From Paracoccus marinus (lineage in GTDB: Bacteria; Pseudomonadota; Alphaproteobacteria; Rhodobacterales; Rhodobacteraceae), in contig NZ_VJYZ01000007.1 of the NCBI RefSeq assembly GCF_007018965.1, forward strand, positions 1 to 64,000: 64,000 nucleotides of DNA, written 5' to 3'. This document shows, in pieces, positions 58,234-64,000 of the stretch. Below the pieces are notes generated by a model that saw only the letters and a list, made by a program, of their open reading frames with translations, was not told the DNA's origin and made no database searches. Each line of letters starts with the position of its first letter. Positions within the stretch are counted from its first letter, which is position 1. A program made the translations under genes and the position numbers.

Positions 58234-59103
58234 ATGGCGACAGGCAACGGCACAGAGACGGGGCAGGGACTTCGCCTGATCGCCCCGCCGCTGCTCTACG
58301 CGATCCTCCTGCTGGCGGTCCCGCTGCTGACGATCCTGGCCTATTCGTTCTTCAAAGACGGCTATCTGACGATCGTCCGCGAGTTCACGCTGGAAAACTA
58401 CCTCGCGACGTGGGCCGACCCGATCTTCCGCACGATCCTGGTCCGGTCGCTGATGGTGGCGGCGATGGTTACGGCGGTGACCGTGCTGATGGCGTTCCCG
58501 GTCGCCTATTTCCTGTCGTTCGTGGTCGCGCCCGAGCGCAAGGCGCTGTGGATCTTTCTCATCACGATCCCGTTCTGGACCAGCTACCTCGTCCGCGTGT
58601 TCCTGTGGAAGGTGATCCTGGGCTTCAACGGGGTCATCAACTCGGGTCTCAAGGCGAACGGTCTTATCGACGAGCCGCTCAAGTTCCTTCTGTACAACAC
58701 CGGCTCGATCGTCATGACGCTGAGCCATTCCTACGCGCCCTTCGCGATCCTGCCGATCTATGTCGCGCTGGAAAAGATCGACCGCTCGCTGCTCGAGGCG
58801 GGGCGCGACCTGGGTGAAAGCCGGCTGATGACGTTCTGGCGCGTGACGCTGCCGCTGGCGATGCCCGGCGTGGTCGCGGCCGTGCTGATCGTGTTCATCC
58901 CGACCATCGGCGACTACGTGACGCCCACGGTGATCGGCGGCGGCAAGATCCCGATGGTCGCGAACCTGATCCAGGCGCAGATGCTGGACATCGACAACAA
59001 GCCGCTGGGGTCCGCCGTGGCGATCAGCGCGATGGCGGTCGTGACGGCGCTGAGCCTGGCGTTCCTGTTCCTCAACCGCCGCTTCCTGAAGGTGCGCGCA
59101 TGA
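58234..59103 (+). CDS. ABC importer permease, PotB-like (polyamine-type)
   Basis: A 289-residue six-helix permease of the spermidine/putrescine-type (PotB/HisMQ) importers: PLLYAILLLAVPLLTILAYSFF, TIPFWTSYLVRVFLWKVILG and the EAA loop EAGRDLGESRLMTFWRVTLPLAMPG, with EAGRDLGE as its key. It overlaps the next permease by 4 nt. Substrate cannot be fixed because no binding-protein gene is adjacent. Confidence 0.88.
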   Translation: MATGNGTETGQGLRLIAPPLLYAILLLAVPLLTILAYSFFKDGYLTIVREFTLENYLATWADPIFRTILVRSLMVAAMVTAVTVLMAFPVAYFLSFVVAPERKALWIFLITIPFWTSYLVRVFLWKVILGFNGVINSGLKANGLIDEPLKFLLYNTGSIVMTLSHSYAPFAILPIYVALEKIDRSLLEAGRDLGESRLMTFWRVTLPLAMPGVVAAVLIVFIPTIGDYVTPTVIGGGKIPMVANLIQAQMLDIDNKPLGSAVAISAMAVVTALSLAFLFLNRRFLKVRA

Positions 59104-59915
59104 CCCGGCTGCGCGGATCGGGCCTTCGGGTCTATACGCTTCTCTACCTCGCGTTCCTTTACGCGCCGATCATCCTTTTGCCAATCTTCGCGTTCAACAA
59201 CGCGACCGTCATCGCATTCCCGCTGCAGGGCTTCACGACCAACTGGTTCGTCCAGATGGCCGAGAACCCGACGCTGCGGCAGGCGCTGCTGAACTCGCTC
59301 TTGATCGCGGTCAGCGCGTCGGTGCTGGCGACCTGCCTTGGCATCTTCGCGGCCCGCGCCTCGACCCGGTTCGACTTTCGCGGCAAGGGGCCGGTGATGG
59401 GGCTCATCATGCTGCCGCTGGTCCTGCCCGAGATCATCGTGGCGGTGTCGCTGCTGGTGGTGCTGCTGGCGGCCGGGGTGGGGCTGTCGATCTTTACCGT
59501 GATCCTCGGCCACACGCTGATCTGCATGCCCTACGCGGTCGCGATCCTGTCCACCGCGTTCTCGAGCCTCGACAAGTCGCTTGAGGAAGCGGCCTACGAT
59601 CTCGGCGAGACGAAGTGGAGCGCGTTCCGGCTGGTGATCCTTCCGCTGGTGATGCCCGGGATCGTGTCGGCGCTGCTGATGAGCTTCACCATCAGCCTGG
59701 ACGAGTTCATCATCGCCTTCTTCCTTGCGGGCAACCAGCCGACGCTGCCGACCTATATCTTCAGCCAGCTGCGGTTCCCCAAGTCGATCCCGATGATCAT
59801 GGCGCTCGGCACACTGCTGGTGCTGATGTCGATCCTGCTTCTGACCCTTGCCGAATACTTCCGCCGCCGCGGCGTCGCCCGCACCGGCCAGACCGATACC
59901 GGAGGCTTCATTTGA
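59100..59915 (+). CDS. ABC importer permease, PotC-like
   Basis: A 271-residue partner permease: LYLAFLYAPIILLPIFAFNN, NSLLIAVSASVLATCLGIFAA and the EAA loop EEAAYDLGETKWSAFRLVIL. ATG overlaps the PotB-like stop; its own stop overlaps the TTG of the ATPase gene. Confidence 0.9.
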   Translation: MTRLRGSGLRVYTLLYLAFLYAPIILLPIFAFNNATVIAFPLQGFTTNWFVQMAENPTLRQALLNSLLIAVSASVLATCLGIFAARASTRFDFRGKGPVMGLIMLPLVLPEIIVAVSLLVVLLAAGVGLSIFTVILGHTLICMPYAVAILSTAFSSLDKSLEEAAYDLGETKWSAFRLVILPLVMPGIVSALLMSFTISLDEFIIAFFLAGNQPTLPTYIFSQLRFPKSIPMIMALGTLLVLMSILLLTLAEYFRRRGVARTGQTDTGGFI

Positions 59916-61102
59916 CCGCCGCCCACACCCTTCAGCCCGTCGCGCTGGCCGCATCCGCGTCGCCGCGCGGCCCCGCGCGGCCTGCGCTCGACGATCGCAA
60001 GCCGATGATCGAATGCCGGGGCGTCCAGAAATACTACGGCGACTACCACGCGCTCCGCGGCATCGACCTGACGATCCGCGAGGGCGAGTTCTTCTCGCTT
60101 CTCGGGCCGTCGGGCTGCGGCAAGACGACGCTTTTGCGGACCATCGCCGGGTTCGAGGGGATCGACGGCGGCGTCGTGCTGGTGGACGGGCGCGACATGG
60201 CGAACGTGCCCGCGAACGTGCGGCCGACGAACATGGTGTTCCAGTCCTACGCGATCTTTCCGCACCTGACCGTGGCCGAGAACGTGGGCTTCGGCCTGCG
60301 CCGCGATCCGCGTTCGCGCGCCGAAAAGGCCGCGGCGGTGGACGACGCGCTCGACATGGTGGGGATGAAGGGCTTTGGCGGGCGCGCGGCGCACGCGCTG
60401 TCGGGCGGGCAGCGGCAGCGGGTGGCGCTGGCGCGGGCGCTGATCCTCAAGCCCAAGGTCCTGCTGCTGGACGAGCCGCTGTCGGCGCTGGACCGCAAGA
60501 TGCGCGAGCAGATGCAGGTCGAGCTCATCAAGCTGCAGCGGCAGGTGGGCATCACCTTCGTTCTCGTGACCCACGACCAGGAAGAGGCGCTGGTCATGTC
60601 GGACCGGATCGCCGTCATGTTCGAGGGCGAGATCGCGCAGCTGGACGGCCCCGAGGCGCTGTATGCGCGCCCGGCCAGCCGCCGCGTCGCGGATTTCATC
60701 GGCGTGATGAACTTCATGCCCGCGCGGATCGTGGGCGAGGGGGCGGACCACGTCACCGTCGCGGTGCCGGGCTTCGGCACCGTGGACATCCCGGCGGCAA
60801 ACGTCAGCCGCGCCGATCGCGGCGACGCGGGCCCCAGCATCGGCTTCCGCCCCGAGGCGGCGACGCTGCTGCCGATGGGCGCCGAAGCGCCGGGCCGCGT
60901 GACCGAAGGCGTGATCGACGAGGTCGTCTATTACGGCGACATGACCTATTACGACGTCATCATGGACGGCAGCGACGACTATGACGGCGTCCCGCACGAG
61001 GTCCGCATCTCGATGCGGAACGTGTTCGGCCGCGAGGTGCCGGACGTCGGCACCCGCGTCCGCGTCAGCTGGTCGCCGGGCTCGCTGGTGCTGTTTCGCT
61101 GA
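59912..61102 (+). CDS. ABC importer ATPase, PotA-like
   Basis: A 396-residue ATPase with a C-terminal TOBE domain. Walker A GPSGCGKTTLLR, Q-loop FQSYAIFPHLTV, signature LSGGQRQRVALARAL, Walker B VLLLDEPLSALD and the His-loop THDQEEAL are all present. The TTG at 59912 is supported by GGAGG 6 nt upstream and by the TTGA overlap; ATG 60004 (MIECRGVQKYYG) would give a shorter protein that still has the whole ABC domain. Third gene of an importer set without a binding protein. Confidence 0.92.
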   Translation: MTAAHTLQPVALAASASPRGPARPALDDRKPMIECRGVQKYYGDYHALRGIDLTIREGEFFSLLGPSGCGKTTLLRTIAGFEGIDGGVVLVDGRDMANVPANVRPTNMVFQSYAIFPHLTVAENVGFGLRRDPRSRAEKAAAVDDALDMVGMKGFGGRAAHALSGGQRQRVALARALILKPKVLLLDEPLSALDRKMREQMQVELIKLQRQVGITFVLVTHDQEEALVMSDRIAVMFEGEIAQLDGPEALYARPASRRVADFIGVMNFMPARIVGEGADHVTVAVPGFGTVDIPAANVSRADRGDAGPSIGFRPEAATLLPMGAEAPGRVTEGVIDEVVYYGDMTYYDVIMDGSDDYDGVPHEVRISMRNVFGREVPDVGTRVRVSWSPGSLVLFR

Positions 61103-61223
61103 ACCGCGCCGGCCGGTGTCTGGCCGCGTGGCATGGTGCGCGGTGCCATGACTGCGCCGCGCCGATGGCGCCTGCTTTGGCGCACCGCCGGTCTCGGCCA
61201 TGCCTGATGATCGGAACGCGACC

Positions 61224-61616
61224 ATGACCGATGCCGCTTCCCTCTCCGTCCTGATCGCGGAGGACGAGGTTCTGGTGTCGATGTTCCTTGCCGATGTGGT
61301 CGAGGACGCGGGACTGCGCGTGGCAGGCGTCGCCCGCACCGTCGAGGACGCGATCGCAAAGGCGCATGCCAATCCGCCCGACCTCGCGCTGCTCGACATG
61401 AACCTGAAAGGGGGCAGCGGGATCGAGGTGGCGCGCGCGCTGGCGGTCTACGGGACCGCGATCCTGTTCATCTCGGGCGATTCCGGGCTTGATCGCGACC
61501 CGGCGGTGCAGGCGATCGGGCCAGCCGCGGTGCTGGAAAAGCCCTGCATGCCCGACCGACTGATCGCAGTGCTGCAAAAGGTCGCGGCCGACGTGACCGC
61601 CGCCGGCGCATCCTGA
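61224..61616 (+). CDS. Single-domain response regulator (CheY-like receiver)
   Basis: A 130-residue receiver domain with no output domain. Phosphorylation residues are intact: Glu13/Asp14 pocket (IAEDE), Asp58 acceptor (LALLDMNLKGG), Ser84 (LFISGD) and Lys106 (LEKP). The first ATG of the frame is 8 codons upstream (61200). No histidine kinase is nearby. Such proteins act as phosphate carriers or protein-binding switches; partner unknown. Confidence 0.86.
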   Translation: MTDAASLSVLIAEDEVLVSMFLADVVEDAGLRVAGVARTVEDAIAKAHANPPDLALLDMNLKGGSGIEVARALAVYGTAILFISGDSGLDRDPAVQAIGPAAVLEKPCMPDRLIAVLQKVAADVTAAGAS

Positions 61617-61810
61617 GCCGAGCGGCCGCCGCGGAACACAGGACGTCGCGCACAATCGACATCCCCGACGACATGACGGTCATGGTGGCGAAGTCGCGCC
61701 GGGGGCACGCATGAACGGCAGCGGCCCGGATAGGCTCGACCGCGCGCCGCGCGCGATCCATGCGGCGATGCGGCGGGTCGCGACGCCACGCTGATGCCGC
61801 CGGAAGCGCG

Positions 61811-62770
61811 TCAGGTCGGCGGCAGGTCGGCCACGGTGCGGAAAATGCGCTCGATCGCGTCGATGATCCACGCCGTCGCCGGGCCGGGCGCGCTGCGCCG
61901 GCGGGTCACCAGCCACAGGTCGTAGCTGGTGGTCGGCGCCTCGGACAGGCTCATCCGCACAAGCCGGCCCTCGTCCAGATCCTTCTGAACCATGTGCAGC
62001 GGCATGTTGCCCCAGCCGATCCCCTGGATCAGCAGCGCGTGCTTGGCCGACAGGTCGGCGATGCGCCACGTCCGGGGCGAGCGGACCGAAAACTCCTGCC
62101 CTTCGGTCAGGGTCGAGCGGTCGGTCAGCACCAGTTGCAGGTAATCGCGCGCCTCGCCCAGGCGCAGGTCGTCGGCGGCCAGCGGATGGTCCGGCGCGCA
62201 GACCGGAACCAGCGTGATCGCGCCGAGATAGCGGTGGTCTGTGTTTTCGATCACAGGAGCGATGGGGCCGGTCACGGCCAAGTCGGCGCGGCCCGACAAG
62301 AGCCGTGCAAGGCCGCCCCCCAACGCCTCGACGTGCAGCTGCATCGGCACGGTCGGGAACGCAGCGGCGAAGTCGCGCAGCAGTTCGGCCGCCGCCGACA
62401 TCGGCACCATGACGTCCAGCGCCAGCGCCACCTGCGGCTCGATCCCCCGGGTCAGCCCGGCCACGCGGGCCCGCAGCCGGTCCATGTCGTCGTCAACCCG
62501 CCGCACCTCGGTCAGAAGCGCCTGCCCCTTGGCGGTCAGCTTGGGCTTGCGCGACCCCTCGCGGTCGAAAAGCGACATGCCCAGTTCGGATTCGAGGTTC
62601 GACAGGGCGTAGCTGATGACGGACGTGGCGCGCCCCAGCTTGCGCGCGGCGGCCCCGAACCCGCCTTCGTCCACCACGGTAAGAAACACCCGCAACTGCT
62701 CGATCGTAGGGGATATTTCGTGCGATCCCGGGCCGTTTTCGCCGCCCCCATTTTCCGGTTTTCTGGCCAC
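61811..62770 (-). CDS. LysR-family transcriptional regulator
   Basis: A 319-residue LTTR starting at GTG. The helix-turn-helix region (about 22-80) shows EQLRVFLTVVDEGGFGAAARKLG and LSNLESELGMSLFDRE, followed by the two-lobe effector domain. An N-terminal Gly/Glu-rich stretch precedes it. It starts 4 nt after the Lrp-type gene stop, so two regulators of different families seem to share one message. Target unknown; no divergent structural gene lies next to it. Confidence 0.88.
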   Translation of the reverse strand: MARKPENGGGENGPGSHEISPTIEQLRVFLTVVDEGGFGAAARKLGRATSVISYALSNLESELGMSLFDREGSRKPKLTAKGQALLTEVRRVDDDMDRLRARVAGLTRGIEPQVALALDVMVPMSAAAELLRDFAAAFPTVPMQLHVEALGGGLARLLSGRADLAVTGPIAPVIENTDHRYLGAITLVPVCAPDHPLAADDLRLGEARDYLQLVLTDRSTLTEGQEFSVRSPRTWRIADLSAKHALLIQGIGWGNMPLHMVQKDLDEGRLVRMSLSEAPTTSYDLWLVTRRRSAPGPATAWIIDAIERIFRTVADLPPT

Positions 62771-62774
62771 CGGA

Positions 62775-63344
62775 TCAAAGCTCGATCGGAAGGGCTGTCG
62801 TCGCCTTCATCTGTTCCATCGACAAAAGCGCGGTCACGGACTGGACCCGCACCTCGGACGTCAGCGCCTGATAGAAGCGGTCGTAGGCGCGCGCGTTCCT
62901 CACCTGAACCTTGAGCAGGTAGTCGATGTCGCCGGCAAGCCGGTGCGCCTCGACCACCTCGGGGCGGGCGCGGACGGCGGCGATGAACTTGGCAGCCCAG
63001 GTCGGGTCGTGTTCGGCGGTGCGGATCAGGACGAAGAAGCACGCCTCAAGCCCCAGCGCCTCGGCATCCAGAAGCGCCACCTGCGCGCGGATCACGCCCT
63101 GGTCGCGCAGGCGGCGAATCCGGTTCCAGACCGGGGTGCGAGAGGCGCCCACCCGCGACGCGATCTCCTCCAGCGGCAGGGTCGCGTCCTGCTGCATGAG
63201 CGCCAGGATCTTGCGGTCGGTTGCGTCGAGCCGCGCAGGTCCGCCCCCGTCCTGAGGGTCGCGCCGGTCCCTTCGCCCCCCGGCTTTGGGGGCGTCGGAG
63301 GTCGTGCCCGTGCGAGCTGAGGGGGGGCGCGATTCGTCCGGCAT
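62775..63344 (-). CDS. Lrp/AsnC-family transcriptional regulator
   Basis: A 189-residue regulator. After a ~38-residue charged, disordered N-terminus come the Lrp helix-turn-helix (LDATDRKILALMQQDATLPL, EEIASRVGASRTPVWNRIRRL) and the RAM/ActD ligand domain (HRLAGDIDYLLKVQVRNARAYDRF). Usual Lrp length is about 150-165, so the N-terminus is extended. ATG 63344 follows a CCCC-rich region with weak ribosome-binding site. Probably self-regulated through the dyad at 63464-63502. Confidence 0.88.
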   Translation of the reverse strand: MPDESRPPSARTGTTSDAPKAGGRRDRRDPQDGGGPARLDATDRKILALMQQDATLPLEEIASRVGASRTPVWNRIRRLRDQGVIRAQVALLDAEALGLEACFFVLIRTAEHDPTWAAKFIAAVRARPEVVEAHRLAGDIDYLLKVQVRNARAYDRFYQALTSEVRVQSVTALLSMEQMKATTALPIEL

Positions 63345-63463
63345 GGGGGAAACACCTGCAGTTTGAGGGCTGCGGAGAAAACATTCCGGGAACAGAACAG
63401 ACTGTTGGCGCGCAGGTTGCTGCACGCGGCGGCGCGCGTCAACGACAACAAATTATTACGACA

Positions 63464-63502
63464 GAACATCATCGGAACAGCGCGTTGTTCAGGAAAATGT
63501 TC
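63464..63502. promoter_or_regulatory. Nested GAACA/TGTTC dyad upstream of the Lrp-type gene
   Basis: GAACAT (63464-63469) with ATGTTC (63497-63502) and GAACA (63475-63479) with TGTTC (63486-63490) share one centre near 63483, with half-sites 11 bp apart, one helical turn. Further GAACA copies occur around 63390-63400 and 63537-63541. This is the kind of array an Lrp-like oligomer would bind. Confidence 0.6.
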
Positions 63503-63522
63503 TTTGTCAGGGGTGTGCGGGA

Positions 63523-64000
63523 CTATGTTGATGCACCGAACAGGTGACCGACACCCGCGGTGACGGCCATCGCGAACACGCCCCAGCCCGCCACCCGAAG
63601 CGTCGCGGGCAGCATCGGGGCGCCGCCGGTCCGCGCGCCGAGCGCGCCCAGAAGCGCCAGCGCCGCGACCGTGACGATCAGGACCGTCGCCACGAGGGCG
63701 CCGGCGGGCGCGGCCACGGCAGCCAGCAGCGGCAGCGCGGCGGCGACCGAGAAGGTGACGCCCGACGCGAACGCCGCCTGCAGCGGGTTGGGGGAGTTCA
63801 GCTCGTGCAGGCCGAGTTCTTCCCGCACATGCGCGCCGAGCGCGTCGTGGGCCGTCACCTCGCGCGCCGCGGCGATCGCGGTCGCAGGTGTCATCCCGCG
63901 GCTCTCGAAGATCGCTGCAAGCTCGGCCAGCTCCTGTTCGGGCATGCGTTCCAGCGCGTCGCGTTCGCGTTCGATATCCGCGCGCTCGATGTCGGTCTGG
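63523..64000 (-). CDS. VIT1/CCC1-family transporter (5' part outside window)
   Basis: The visible 159 residues begin mid-protein (TDIERADIERERDALE, leaving the window at the right edge) with an acidic helix (MPEQELAELAAIFESRGM), then NSPNPLQAAFASGVTFSVAAALPLLAA and two more hydrophobic segments. These match the C-terminal part of VIT/CCC1-type Fe2+/Mn2+ transporters, including the acidic cytoplasmic metal-binding helices. The N-terminal membrane half is missing from the window, so substrate is not certain. Confidence 0.75.
   Translation of the reverse strand, partial: QTDIERADIERERDALERMPEQELAELAAIFESRGMTPATAIAAAREVTAHDALGAHVREELGLHELNSPNPLQAAFASGVTFSVAAALPLLAAVAAPAGALVATVLIVTVAALALLGALGARTGGAPMLPATLRVAGWGVFAMAVTAGVGHLFGAST

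Overview
The window is GC-rich chromosomal DNA from an alphaproteobacterium, most likely order Rhodobacterales (Paracoccus/Rhodobacter-like). Supporting signs are: a match to the SAM/SAH riboswitch directly upstream of metK, a motif known from that order; a fused PhaAB-type Mrp antiporter; a membrane-anchored CycM-type cytochrome c; TRAP carriers of the TakPQM type; a class II GlpX bisphosphatase; and a DUF1127 small protein. Almost all of it reads as ordinary core or metabolic genome. Candidate foreign or unexplained stretches are the left edge (probable IS66-family right end plus a DUF1828 gene), an AT-richer unrecognised gene near 15.1-16.0 kb, and a repeat-bearing AT-rich patch beside tRNA-Glu at 32.6 kb. 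I found no CRISPR array, prophage or recognisable defence system.

Layout. 1-1.1 kb: IS66-like remnant and DUF1828 gene. 1.7-5.2 kb: TcyP-type cystine symporter and, convergent, a DeaD/CsdA-like RNA helicase. 5.5-11.3 kb: oligopeptide ABC importer oppABCDF with a hairpin after oppA and a possible 44-codon ORF joining oppD to oppF. 11.4-14.9 kb: pyruvate carboxylase. 15.1-16.8 kb: unknown gene, queF, ynfA. 16.9-23.0 kb: six-gene Mrp/Pha cation/proton antiporter operon, every junction overlapping by 1-4 nt. 23.5-32.2 kb: glycolate/glyoxylate cluster with a GntR regulator, glcDEF, a DUF1127 protein, an IclR regulator, malate synthase G and GlcG, and two convincing operators. 32.7 kb: tRNA-Glu(UUC). 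32.8-36.1 kb: recJ, glpX, bolA. 36.1-41.9 kb: a J-domain protein, then the leftward set RhlE-like helicase, lnt, SAM/SAH riboswitch, metK. 42.3-44.5 kb: SRPBCC protein, prephenate dehydratase, cytochrome c. 44.7-52 kb: yejABEF peptide importer with a translationally coupled glycosyltransferase. 52-53.7 kb: an orphan OppA-like binding protein. 53.9-57.9 kb: TRAP transporter with its binding protein convergent to the permeases. 58.2-61.1 kb: PotBCA-type ABC importer lacking a local binding protein. 61.2-64 kb: single-domain response regulator, LysR and Lrp regulators with an unusual nested dyad upstream, and a partial VIT/CCC1-type transporter leaving the window.

The genes describe a heterotroph geared to scavenging peptides, keto/organic acids, polyamine-like solutes and glycolate, with anaplerosis through pyruvate carboxylase and malate synthase. 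Start codons were chosen from ribosome-binding sites, family N-termini and overlap with the upstream gene; several differ from the longest open frame (bolA TTG, PotA-like TTG, glycosyltransferase TTG, phaD GTG).
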